The position numbers were made by a program, and so were the translations under genes. DNA of 64,000 nt from an uncultured Steroidobacter sp. GTDB lineage: Bacteria > Pseudomonadota > Gammaproteobacteria > Steroidobacterales > Steroidobacteraceae. How positions within the stretch are numbered: position 1 is the stretch's first letter; every line of letters begins with the position of its first letter. The notes beneath the pieces were generated by a model. That model worked only from the letters and a program-made list of their open reading frames with translations. It made no database searches and was not told where the DNA came from. Shown here one piece after another: positions 43,124 through 51,432 of the stretch. Location of the stretch: NCBI GenBank assembly GCA_938008435.1, contig CALLKK010000001.1, positions 1 through 64,000 on the forward strand. Reading direction: 5' to 3'.

Positions 43124-45283
43124 ATGCAGCCACTACACTGGTACGTCCATCGCTTGAGCCGCATGTCGGCGGCCGAAGTGCTGTATCGGCTGCGTCAGGC
43201 GGCACGCTCGACTCAGGATCGTCTGCTCAACGGTTATGCAGCCGCGGTGCCGGCACCACGGATCGTGGGCGGGCATTCGACTTTCGTACATGTGTCGTCC
43301 GAAATCGACGCGCAGCCTTATGTGGCGGCGGCCGATCGCATTCTTGCTGGGCATTACAGCCTCTTTCATCTGGACGATGTCGAGCTCGGTCATCCGCCTG
43401 ATTGGAATCGCGATCCGCTCACGGGGAAGCGTGCGCCGCTCATCCCGGCCGTCTCGCTCGACTATCGCGATCAACGGCTGGTGGGCAACATCAAGTATCT
43501 GTGGGAACCCAATCGTCACTTACACCTTGTGACGCTGGCGCAGGCCTATCGCTTGACCGGCGAGCCGCGCTACGCCGAGGCGATTCGTACGCACGTCGAT
43601 TCGTGGATCGCACAGTGTCCGCCCGGGCGCGGCGCCAACTGGACGAGCTCGCTCGAGCTCGGCATTCGGCTCATCAATTGGAGCATCGCGTGGCAGCTCT
43701 TGGGCGGCTTCGACGCTCCGTTATTCACGGACGCGGACGGACAAGCGTTTCGTGAGCGCTGGCTGACCAGCGTTTTTCGCCATGCGCGTGCGATCGTGCG
43801 CAATCTTTCGCAGTTCTCGTCCGCGAACAATCATCTGATCGGCGAGACGGCAGGCGTGTACATTGCGTCGGTGACATGGAACGTCTGGCCGCAGCTGCGC
43901 GCGTGGGGCTTGCAGTGCAAGGAGATTCTCGAACAGGAAGCGTTGATACAAAACGCCGAAGACGGCGGCAACAAGGAGCAGGCCTTTGCGTATCAGCAAT
44001 TCGTGCTGGATTTTCTGCTTCTGGCCGGCTTGGTGGCCCGCGCATCAGGCGCCGATTTTGCGCCCGACTACTGGCAGCGGATCGAGCGCATGCTGGAGTT
44101 CCTGTCGTCCATGATGGATGTCGCCGGCCACGTGCCGATGATCGGCGATGCGGATGATGGCTACGTCGTGCGGTTGGTGCCCGACAATGGGCCAGGGGCG
44201 ACAGATTGCGGGCTACGGGCTACAGGCGACGGGCGACAGTCCGATGGGCGACGGGCTGCAGGCTACGGGCCACAGCCCAAGGAAGGTCTGGCTCGGCTAG
44301 CCTCAGTCGCCACTTCCCAACGTTCGGATACGTCGTATCGAGCTAACGCGCTGAGTGAAAACTATCGCTCGCTGCTTGCGACCGGCGCGATTCTTTTCGA
44401 GCGCAGCGATTTTGCGCGCAAGGCGGGCAGGCTCGACGACAAAACGCGTTGGCTGCTCGCGGCCGAGCAGCTCGGGAAGTTCGAGCAGCTCGCACGCAGC
44501 CAAGGTGTCGCGCCACTGCGTCGTGCATTCCCGCAGTCTGGCTATTACATCCTCGGATCTGCGTTCGAGACGCCCGAGGAAGTGCGCATGGTCGTGGATG
44601 CCGGTCCGCTCGGTTACTTGAGCATTGCGGCGCATGGTCATGCCGATGCGCTCAGCATCGTGCTCAATGTCGGCGGCGAGGAGGTGCTGGTCGATCCGGG
44701 CACCTACGCGTACCACACGGAGCCGGCCTGGCGGCGCTATTTCCGCAGCACGCGTGCACACAACACGGTGCTCGTGGACGACACCGATCAATCGACGCAG
44801 AGCGGCAACTTCATGTGGTCGCGTCATGCGACGGCACGCTGCCTTTATTTTGGCGAACAGGACAACGTGCAGCGTTTTCTCGGCGAGCACGACGGTTACG
44901 GCTCATTGCGCGAGCCCGTCAAACATCAACGCGAGATTCTCTATGACGCAGGCCGTCGCATCTTCATGATCACCGACAGCTTGATAGGTGAGGGCCGCCA
45001 CGAAATCGGTCAGCTCTGGCATTTCAGCGAGCATCTCGCGCCCATCTTGCGCGACAACGAAGTGGTCGTGACGACTGCGCGCCATCGGATTCGGCTGGTT
45101 GCCAAGACCCCTCCGGCGGTGGTGGATCGGTATATTGCCGGCGAGCCGCACGAAGGCGGCTGGGTGTCACGTCGCTTCGGCGACAAGGTGCCGGCGACGA
45201 CCGTCGCATGGCGTTATGTCGCGAATGGGGGAGCGGTCTTGAGGACGGATATATATGTAGAGCCCTTGGAGCCTGGGCTGTGA
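43124..45283 (+). CDS. Heparinase II/III family protein
   Basis: 719 aa. An N-terminal alpha/alpha-toroid domain contains NNHLIGE (235-241), the conserved Asn/His/Glu of the family, and a C-terminal beta-sheet domain begins near residue 480 with GPLGYLSIAAHGHADALS. No signal peptide is visible. Such proteins often sit in uronic-acid EPS loci and may cleave or edit polymer by beta-elimination. Residues about 356-386 are encoded by a degenerate heptamer array and interrupt the domain boundary. ATG 43124 is chosen; upstream frame is noise. Confidence 0.88.
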   Translation: MQPLHWYVHRLSRMSAAEVLYRLRQAARSTQDRLLNGYAAAVPAPRIVGGHSTFVHVSSEIDAQPYVAAADRILAGHYSLFHLDDVELGHPPDWNRDPLTGKRAPLIPAVSLDYRDQRLVGNIKYLWEPNRHLHLVTLAQAYRLTGEPRYAEAIRTHVDSWIAQCPPGRGANWTSSLELGIRLINWSIAWQLLGGFDAPLFTDADGQAFRERWLTSVFRHARAIVRNLSQFSSANNHLIGETAGVYIASVTWNVWPQLRAWGLQCKEILEQEALIQNAEDGGNKEQAFAYQQFVLDFLLLAGLVARASGADFAPDYWQRIERMLEFLSSMMDVAGHVPMIGDADDGYVVRLVPDNGPGATDCGLRATGDGRQSDGRRAAGYGPQPKEGLARLASVATSQRSDTSYRANALSENYRSLLATGAILFERSDFARKAGRLDDKTRWLLAAEQLGKFEQLARSQGVAPLRRAFPQSGYYILGSAFETPEEVRMVVDAGPLGYLSIAAHGHADALSIVLNVGGEEVLVDPGTYAYHTEPAWRRYFRSTRAHNTVLVDDTDQSTQSGNFMWSRHATARCLYFGEQDNVQRFLGEHDGYGSLREPVKHQREILYDAGRRIFMITDSLIGEGRHEIGQLWHFSEHLAPILRDNEVVVTTARHRIRLVAKTPPAVVDRYIAGEPHEGGWVSRRFGDKVPATTVAWRYVANGGAVLRTDIYVEPLEPGL
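44210..44273. repeat. Degenerate GGGCTAC-type heptamer array inside the heparinase-like gene
   Basis: About nine heptamers of the form (G/A)GGC(T/G/C)(A/G)C run head to tail with one 8-nt interruption at 44238-44245. They encode a Gly/Arg/Asp-rich insert that looks unlike the rest of the protein. The period is 7 nt, so three units shift through all frames before coming back to phase. Confidence 0.8.
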
Positions 45284-45295
45284 GTCGTAGGCTCT
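45275..45295. repeat. Short heptamer stretch at the heparinase gene end
   Basis: Three in-phase heptamers GGGCTGT, GAGTCGT and AGGCTCT cover the stop codon (45281-45283) of the heparinase-like gene. They resemble the array inside the same gene. Confidence 0.5.
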
Positions 45296-45421
45296 AGAAA
45301 GGTGGCCACACTGACGCGCTAGCGTGCTCATTTCGCCAAGCGAAGGGCTTTCCCTCACGAAGTGGCCCCCTGACGTGGAGCTTGCCGGAGCGACGCGGAG
45401 GCTTTCCTCTTGCACGGAGCT

Positions 45422-46369
45422 TCACCGTTTCCTGGCAACCACATACAACCCCGAACAATTGAGATCGTCCTCCGAAATATCCGCCCAGCGCGGCGCAAGT
45501 TCGGCGCGCGTGATGCCGTCGTGTCGATACGCTTTGAGGTGCGCAATGATCTCGAAACCGGCGTCTTCGATGAAGCGCAGGTGCACCGAAGCAGGGTGGC
45601 GATTCAGCATGTAGCTGCGCCGGCCGAGCGCCATTTGCCAGAGCGGCTCGGGGCAGGAGCGAAAGCCGTTCCAGCGTTTGGTGAGACCGTGAGAACGTAG
45701 ATCGATCTGATGCGACATCCATCCGCCTGGTTTGAGCCAGCGGTAGAGTGCGCGATACGTGCCGGCCAGATCGACGACGTGCTCGAGCACGGAATGAGAG
45801 ATCGCGACATCGATCGAGCGCTCGACGATGACGCTGGGATCGGACCACGGCGCTTTGTAGACGGCGCTGACGCCGTGCGCGACGCGACTGCCGTGCAACG
45901 CTGCGCGAATCGCAGTAAGGCGTTCGGGCGCGAGCGAGGCCTCGAGCGCCTGCGGCGTCAGGATGTGGCTCGGAAAGAGCCGCTCGTCGAGGTATCGATC
46001 GAAGTCTGGCCAGCCCTTGTCCGGCCGCGGCGCGCGCTTGGCGAAGAGCTCGATGAGATGGTCGAAGATGCGCGCGTTACGTTCGGGCGCCGAGTGCGCG
46101 ACGACGTCGAGACCGACGTAATGATTCGTGCCGGACAGCAGTGCGGCAAGACCCACGCCGATCGATTCGCCGGGACCGAGCTCGGCGAGCGTCTCGGGCA
46201 CGCCCGAAAATCCGTAGGCGTTGAGCAGCGTCAGATGCTTCATCCAGACGCTGTAACAATACACGGCCGAATCCGTGTGACCCGGGCTCTTCGAGGGAAG
46301 GATGTCGCGCACGCCCGGAACGAACGTCAACAGACCCTTCACGACCGGGGCGAGTCTCATTTCCGGCAT
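45422..46369 (-). CDS. SAM-dependent methyltransferase-like protein
   Basis: 315 aa with a Rossmann methyltransferase core: motif I AELGPGESIGVGLAALL, acidic loop YVGLDVVAH and SHSVLEHVVDLAGTYRALYRWLKPGG. AGGAGG lies 4 nt before the ATG at 46369 and fixes the start. It is the last gene of the EPS locus and faces the heparinase-like gene. Target unknown; sugar or glycan terminus methylation is plausible. Confidence 0.85.
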   Translation of the reverse strand: MPEMRLAPVVKGLLTFVPGVRDILPSKSPGHTDSAVYCYSVWMKHLTLLNAYGFSGVPETLAELGPGESIGVGLAALLSGTNHYVGLDVVAHSAPERNARIFDHLIELFAKRAPRPDKGWPDFDRYLDERLFPSHILTPQALEASLAPERLTAIRAALHGSRVAHGVSAVYKAPWSDPSVIVERSIDVAISHSVLEHVVDLAGTYRALYRWLKPGGWMSHQIDLRSHGLTKRWNGFRSCPEPLWQMALGRRSYMLNRHPASVHLRFIEDAGFEIIAHLKAYRHDGITRAELAPRWADISEDDLNCSGLYVVARKR

Positions 46370-46561
46370 CGGTCCTCCTGAGCGACAAGCCGTCACTTCC
46401 GCTGTGCTCGACGGTATCCGCGCTGTGGCGGCCAAGGCGGACCGACGGCGCTCGCATGCTGGGAGCGAGCAGTCTCGAACGGCGCGCTACCTGCGAACAT
46501 ACGTAGTGTTAGCATGGCCGACCCGGCCGACGGTCCGGGAAATGAAACAACGAGTCGATCC

Positions 46562-47509
46562 ATGAGCCTCGAACAGCAAAGCGCCGCTGCCGTCATGATG
46601 ATTCGGCCGGTGCGGTTTACGGACAATCCCCAAACCCGATCCTCGAACGCCTTTCAAGCGAGCGAGCACGGCCTCGACGGAGGCTCGGCTCAGGCGCGTG
46701 CGCTCGCCGAGTTCGAAGCGTTGGCGCAGGCCCTCGAAACATCGGGGGTCAAGGTGCACGTCTTCGACGACACGCCCGAACCGCACACACCGGATTCGAT
46801 CTTCCCCAACAACTGGGTGAGCTTCCATGCGGACGGCACCGTCGTGCTCTATCCGATGATGGCGCCGAATCGGCGGCTCGAACGGCGCATGGATGTCCTT
46901 GAGGCGCTCAGCATGCGCGAGCACCTTCGCATCGCGCGCATCGTGGACCTGACGCACTTCGAATCGGAAGGCAAATATCTCGAAGGCACCGGCAGCCTGG
47001 TTCTCGATCGCACGCGCCGAATCGCATTTGCCTGCTTGTCCCCGCGGACGCATCTCGAGGTGGTGGGCGATTTCGCCCAGCAGCTCGATTACGAGGTCGT
47101 CGCCTTCGAAGCGCATGACGAGCGCGGCATGGCGATCTATCACACGAACGTGCTCATGTGCGTGGGTACGCGCTTTGCCGTCGTGTGCGGGGAATGCATT
47201 CGAGCCGAGTCGCGCGCGGGCGTGTTCGAGGCGTTGCGCGCCGGTGGTCGCACGCTCGTCGAGCTCTCGCTCGCGCAGCTCAAGAGCTTCGCCGGCAATA
47301 TGCTCGAGCTGCGCACGCGCCAGGGAGGCACGTTGATCGCGATGTCGAGCCGGGCGATCGAGTCGCTGTCGGATGCGCAGCGTGCAGCGCTCGAAGCGAG
47401 CGTCGACCGCATTGTGGCCGTACCGATCCCCACGATCGAGACGCTGGGCGGCGGCAGCGTGCGTTGCATGTTGGCGGAGGTCCACCTGCCGGAGAAATCG
47501 GCCACATAG
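46562..47509 (+). CDS. CtlX-like citrulline/arginine deiminase-family hydrolase
   Basis: A 315-aa guanidino-group hydrolase of the amidinotransferase superfamily. TPDSIFPNNWVSFHADG is the family signature. A His in IYHTN (His194) and a Cys in GGGSVRCML (Cys302) match the catalytic pair. It resembles citrulline-utilisation hydrolases and dimethylarginine hydrolases, so substrate may be citrulline, arginine or a methylated form. Start uncertain: ATG 46514 adds 16 residues. It marks the switch from EPS to housekeeping genes. Confidence 0.85.
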   Translation: MSLEQQSAAAVMMIRPVRFTDNPQTRSSNAFQASEHGLDGGSAQARALAEFEALAQALETSGVKVHVFDDTPEPHTPDSIFPNNWVSFHADGTVVLYPMMAPNRRLERRMDVLEALSMREHLRIARIVDLTHFESEGKYLEGTGSLVLDRTRRIAFACLSPRTHLEVVGDFAQQLDYEVVAFEAHDERGMAIYHTNVLMCVGTRFAVVCGECIRAESRAGVFEALRAGGRTLVELSLAQLKSFAGNMLELRTRQGGTLIAMSSRAIESLSDAQRAALEASVDRIVAVPIPTIETLGGGSVRCMLAEVHLPEKSAT

Positions 47510-47599
47510 GAGCGGCTGCTCGCGCGGGTGGCGCGGCGACCGCGATTGCACGCTCGAGCTCTGGCCTCCGTGCGCGCGAATCGGGGACAATGCCGCCCC

Positions 47600-48238
47600 A
47601 TGCTAGAGCTCGGCATCAAAACTCTCATTGCATATCTTCTCGGCTCCGTCAGCGGCGGCTTGCTCGTCGGTCAGCTACGGGGCGGCATCGACATTCGCAA
47701 GCTCGGAAGCGGCAACGCGGGCGGCACCAATGCGCTGCGCACGCAGGGTCTTGGCTTCGCTTTCTGGGTGATGGTCATCGACATCGGCAAGGGGATCCTG
47801 GCGACGACGTGGGTCGCAAGCGCGCCGTTCGTGCCGCCAGAGCCGGCTGTGGATCGCCTGTGGCTGGCCGTTGCCTGCGCGACCGCCGTCGTCATCGGAC
47901 ATGTCTATCCCATCTGGTATGGCTTCCGCGGCGGTAAAGGCGCGGCGACGCTCGTCGGCGTGCTCGTCGGGCTACAGCCGATCGCGCTGCTGCCGGTGCT
48001 CGCGACATGGCTGGTGGTCGTCATGTTGAGCGGCTTCGTCAGCCTGGCGACGATGCTGGCTTGCGCGAGCTATGTCGTGTTCCTGCTCGTGTGCGAGCGT
48101 TATGCCGCAGCTCCGTTGCTCGCGTTCGGGATCGTCATGACGCTTTTCGTTTGCTATACGCATCGAAGCAACATCGCGCGGTTGCGCACGGGCAACGAAA
48201 ATCGCGTCAAACGTCTTTGGTTGTTGAGGCCTCGCTGA
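47600..48238 (+). CDS. plsY: Glycerol-3-phosphate acyltransferase PlsY
   Basis: A 212-aa inner-membrane enzyme that transfers acyl groups from acyl-phosphate to glycerol-3-phosphate, the first step of phospholipid synthesis. It has GSVSGGLLVGQLRGGIDIRKLGSGNAGGTNALR, the GHVYPIWYGFRGGKGAAT loop and about five helices. ATG at 47600 is the family start. It is followed 3 nt later by birA. Confidence 0.95.
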   Translation: MLELGIKTLIAYLLGSVSGGLLVGQLRGGIDIRKLGSGNAGGTNALRTQGLGFAFWVMVIDIGKGILATTWVASAPFVPPEPAVDRLWLAVACATAVVIGHVYPIWYGFRGGKGAATLVGVLVGLQPIALLPVLATWLVVVMLSGFVSLATMLACASYVVFLLVCERYAAAPLLAFGIVMTLFVCYTHRSNIARLRTGNENRVKRLWLLRPR

Positions 48239-48241
48239 CGC

Positions 48242-49273
48242 ATGCGCAAGAAGACGCGAGGTGCCCACAGCGAGCGTCAACGCCGCCGCTTGTTGGCGCT
48301 ACTGGCCGACGGCGAATTCCATTCCGGCGAGGATTTGGCGCGCAAGATGCGCATGTCGCGCGCGGGCGTGTGGAAGCTGATGCAGAGCCTGCGCTCGATC
48401 GGCGTCGAGGTCGAATCGATTCCGCGCCAAGGCTATCGCTTGCCGCGTGCCGTCGATCTGCTGCACTCGGCTCGAATTCTCGAGGCGTTACCGGACGAGC
48501 TGCGTGCGCGCTTGGCGCGTCTCGACGTGCTGCTCACCGTCGATTCGACGAATCGCTTCGTGGCCGAGCTCGCCCCGCCCGAGCCGGGCAGGCCGCAAGT
48601 CTGCGTGGCGGAGATTCAGACGGCGGGACGCGGGCGCCGCGGTCGAAGTTGGGTGGCGCCGTTTGCGAGCGGCATTTGCTTCTCGCTCGGCTGGCAGTTC
48701 GCAGAGGTGCCGCCGACATTCTCAGCGCTGAGCCTTGCGGTCGGTGTGGCGGCGGTGCGCGCGCTGGCGCGCTTCGGTGCTCAAGGGGTGGGCTTGAAAT
48801 GGCCCAATGACCTCACTTGGCAAGGGCGCAAGCTCGGCGGCATCTTGATCGAAATGCGCGGCGAGTCGTCTGGGCCTGCGCAGGTCGTGATCGGTATCGG
48901 CATCAATATGCGCATGCCGGCCGCGGTGCGTCTCGAGCTCGCGGAACGACAAGCCGTGCTCGTGGCCGATGTTCATGAGATCCTGCGCGAGCGCACGCCG
49001 ACGCGCAATCAGCTCGTCGCGGCCTTGATCGAGGAGCTCGCCGCGATGCTGACCGAGTTTGCGGTACACGGCTTCGAGCGCTTCGCGGACGAGTGGCGCA
49101 CGCTCGATGTGCTGCATCACGCGAGCGTCAAAGTGATCGCGGGGAACGACACGACCTACGGGATCGCATGCGGCGTGGATCCCGACGGTGCGCTGCTCGT
49201 CGAGGTGAACGGCGAGCTCAAGCGGTTCGTGTCCGGCGAGGTGAGCGTCCGCAACGCAGGGACGCTTCGGTGA
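48242..49273 (+). CDS. birA: Bifunctional biotin-protein ligase / biotin operon repressor BirA
   Basis: 343 aa. A winged helix DNA-binding domain (about 11-66) precedes the ligase domain with the biotinyl-AMP loop GRGRRGRSW (129-137) and LKWPNDL with its catalytic Lys, plus a C-terminal SH3-like domain. It biotinylates the acetyl-CoA carboxylase carrier protein. The presence of the N-terminal domain implies repressor function as well. It is followed by coaX, a common gammaproteobacterial order. Confidence 0.95.
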   Translation: MRKKTRGAHSERQRRRLLALLADGEFHSGEDLARKMRMSRAGVWKLMQSLRSIGVEVESIPRQGYRLPRAVDLLHSARILEALPDELRARLARLDVLLTVDSTNRFVAELAPPEPGRPQVCVAEIQTAGRGRRGRSWVAPFASGICFSLGWQFAEVPPTFSALSLAVGVAAVRALARFGAQGVGLKWPNDLTWQGRKLGGILIEMRGESSGPAQVVIGIGINMRMPAAVRLELAERQAVLVADVHEILRERTPTRNQLVAALIEELAAMLTEFAVHGFERFADEWRTLDVLHHASVKVIAGNDTTYGIACGVDPDGALLVEVNGELKRFVSGEVSVRNAGTLR

Positions 49274-49283
49274 AGGCCGCAAC

Positions 49284-50033
49284 ATGATTCTCTTGATCGA
49301 CATCGGCAACACGCGCATCAAGTGGGCCGAGCTCGAGGCGGGCCAGCTTTCGCCGCAGCGAGCGCTGGCGCACTCGACAGTCGACCATCGGAAGTTATTC
49401 GAGGACATGCTCGGCTCGCTGTCTTCGCCCGAGCGTGTGCTCATCGCCAATGTCGGCGGCCGCGCGATCGAAGCAGCGTGCATCGGCGCGATTCGCGAGC
49501 GCTGGACGGTGGAGCCGGAGGTCATCGTCTCGAGCGCGCAAGCCGCCGGCGTGACGAATGCCTATCGCGAGCCGCACAAGCTCGGTGTCGATCGTTGGCT
49601 GGCGGTCATCGCGGCTCATGCACGCGTGAACGGTCCGGCGTGCGTGGTGGGCGTCGGCACGGCGATGACGATCGACGGCGTCGACGGCAGCGGACGGCAT
49701 CTCGGCGGCGCGATCGTTCCCGGACCGCAGCTCATGATCGAAAGCCTCCTCAAAGGAACGAGCGACATCATGAGCCGCATGAGCGATGGCGATACGACGC
49801 CCTCGGTGTTCGCCGATCACACCGCGGGCGCCGTCGAGCAAGGTTGCGCGCAAGCGCTGGCCGCCCTGGTCGAGCGGGCGCTCGGCCAGATGCAACGTCG
49901 GCTCGGTGTGCAGCCGAAGCTCTTGCTGACGGGCGGCGCGAGCGAGGTTATTGCGCCGCTCGTTCCGGAACACGAGCTCGTGCCCGATCTCGTGCTGCGG
50001 GGGCTCGCGGTGCTGGCGAATGCCGACGCGTAG
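49284..50033 (+). CDS. coaX: Type III pantothenate kinase
   Basis: 249 aa with the ASKHA-fold signatures: LLIDIGNTRIKWA phosphate loop at the start, GVDRWLAVIAAH and VVGVGTAMTID in the middle, and HLGGAIVPGPQLM. It phosphorylates pantothenate in coenzyme A synthesis and is not feedback-inhibited by CoA. It is 10 nt after birA. Confidence 0.95.
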   Translation: MILLIDIGNTRIKWAELEAGQLSPQRALAHSTVDHRKLFEDMLGSLSSPERVLIANVGGRAIEAACIGAIRERWTVEPEVIVSSAQAAGVTNAYREPHKLGVDRWLAVIAAHARVNGPACVVGVGTAMTIDGVDGSGRHLGGAIVPGPQLMIESLLKGTSDIMSRMSDGDTTPSVFADHTAGAVEQGCAQALAALVERALGQMQRRLGVQPKLLLTGGASEVIAPLVPEHELVPDLVLRGLAVLANADA

Positions 50034-50106
50034 GCCGCGGGCGCGAATCGCCAGCAGGACGGCATCCCGCTCACGCCGTACAATCGGCCGGCCGAGGAGG
50101 TGAAGT

Positions 50107-50385
50107 ATGCGTCTTCCAAGCATCCGAGCCATCGCAAGCGTCTTGGCGACGTCGTGCCTGTTGGTGTCGGCTCATGCCGCCGACGTCCAGGCGGGCAAGG
50201 CTGTCGCGCAGGCCAAGTGCGGACAGTGCCATGCGGCGGGCGATTGGGAAGGTGAGGACGCCCCGTCGCTCGACAGTCTCATGCGAGACATCGTCGCGGG
50301 CAAAGTGAAGCACCGGACGAAGCTCGAGCTGACACCCACGGAGATCGCGAACATCGCAGCGTACTGGGCCTCCGGCGGGAAGTAA
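50107..50385 (+). CDS. Small periplasmic c-type cytochrome
   Basis: 92 aa with a signal peptide cleaved near SAHA-AD and one haem-binding CGQCH (Cys38, Cys41, His42). No Met lies in the usual C-terminal ligand position; the candidates are Met59 or His69. The haem iron may be His-ligated or five-coordinate. GAGG precedes the ATG. It is inserted between coaX and the SPOR gene. It could carry electrons in the periplasm; no redox partner is nearby. Confidence 0.85.
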   Translation: MRLPSIRAIASVLATSCLLVSAHAADVQAGKAVAQAKCGQCHAAGDWEGEDAPSLDSLMRDIVAGKVKHRTKLELTPTEIANIAAYWASGGK

Positions 50386-50468
50386 CGCGCCGATTGGTTC
50401 GACGTCGGGCGACGAGTATGATGCGGCGCGCGACGGTTCACGACGACTCGACTGCTGCCGCTTCGCTC

Positions 50469-51194
50469 ATGCGCACACTTTGTCTACTGCTGATCCTCGC
50501 GAACGTTTTCTATTTCATCTGGTCGCAGGTGATCGACGTGCAGGTGAACGCGCTCGACCGGCCTGTGCGCCGGTCGGCCGACGCGCCGCCGCGCATCGTG
50601 CTCGCCAAGGAGCTGAGCGCAGAGGCTGCTGCGGCCCCGAGTCCGCAAACGTCCGGAGTCGATCAGAACACGCCGATCCAATCGCCCACGCAGCAGATGG
50701 CGCGCGTGCTGGCAGGCGACGCCTCGACCTGCACGAGCGTCGGGCCGTTCGCCGAGCTCGCCGAAGCCGCGCAGGCGCAGGCTGCGCTGCGCGATGCCGG
50801 ATTCAGTCCGCATCAGCGTGTCGAGCAAGGCGAGCTCTGGGTCGGTTATTGGGTCAGCGTGCAGAACATCGAAACGCGCGCGCAGGCGGACGAGGCTCTC
50901 GAGACGCTCAAGCAAAACGGCATCGACGATGTCTATCTGATGCCGGGCGGCGAGCCGACGTACACATTGAGTCTCGGCGTGTTCTCCGACTATCAGCGTG
51001 CGCAGCGGCGCGCGGAGCAGGCCCGTGCCGTCGGTTTCGATCCCAGAATCGAAGACCGCAAACGCGCAGGGGCCGTGTACTGGCTGGATGTCGAGCTGCC
51101 CGAGCCGGGCGCCCAGATCGATGCCGCGATCTTCCAAACCGATCCGGGCAAGATCATGCGCCTTGAAATGAGGGCATGCCCCGGCAGCGCGTGA
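50469..51194 (+). CDS. SPOR-domain membrane protein
   Basis: 241 aa from ATG 50469, with an N-terminal membrane helix (LCLLLILANVFYFIW) and a periplasmic region ending in a repeat-like domain (about 120-210: VGPFAELAEAAQAQAALRDAGF and LGVFSDYQRAQRRAEQARAVGF). The latter matches SPOR-type peptidoglycan binding. It resembles the SPOR protein that follows coaX in many gammaproteobacteria. An earlier in-frame start at 50394 is possible but would put a charged tail before the helix. Confidence 0.8.
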   Translation: MRTLCLLLILANVFYFIWSQVIDVQVNALDRPVRRSADAPPRIVLAKELSAEAAAAPSPQTSGVDQNTPIQSPTQQMARVLAGDASTCTSVGPFAELAEAAQAQAALRDAGFSPHQRVEQGELWVGYWVSVQNIETRAQADEALETLKQNGIDDVYLMPGGEPTYTLSLGVFSDYQRAQRRAEQARAVGFDPRIEDRKRAGAVYWLDVELPEPGAQIDAAIFQTDPGKIMRLEMRACPGSA

Positions 51195-51210
51195 GCCGAG
51201 GATGCCTGAT

Positions 51211-51238
51211 TTCCCATTCTTCCGCAGGGGGTTACAAT
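51211..51238 (+). promoter_or_regulatory. Predicted sigma-70 promoter of tRNA-Thr
   Basis: TTCCCA (-35) and TACAAT (-10) are separated by 16 bp, giving a start near 51245. A perfect 8-bp hairpin (51248-51255 with 51267-51274) lies in the leader before the tRNA. Confidence 0.5.
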
Positions 51239-51296
51239 CCGCGCCTCGGAGCGGCCGGTCCCTCTTGCCGCTCCAATGCGGTCTCTTCGCTACGTT

Positions 51297-51372
51297 GCCG
51301 GCTTAGCACAGTTGGTAGTGCGTCTGATTTGTAATCAGAGGGTCGGGGGTTCGAGTCCCTCAGCCGGCACCA
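51297..51372 (+). tRNA. tRNA-Thr (anticodon TGT)
   Basis: A 76-nt cloverleaf: acceptor stem GCCGGCT with AGCCGGC, D arm with GTTGGTAG, anticodon stem-loop CTGATTTGTAATCAG giving TGT, T arm with GGTTCGAGTCC, and an encoded CCA. No integrated element was seen at its 3' end. Confidence 0.96.
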
Positions 51373-51432
51373 TCCCTTCACTGCGTTCACTTGCACGCAG
51401 TCAAGAAATGATCACTCGCCAGCTTGCAAGCG

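Noticed and set aside
8566..46369. Exosortase/PEP-CTERM type EPS locus
   Set aside because: The gene set is reminiscent, but no exosortase, PEP-CTERM motif protein or PrsK/PrsR-type two-component genes were found.
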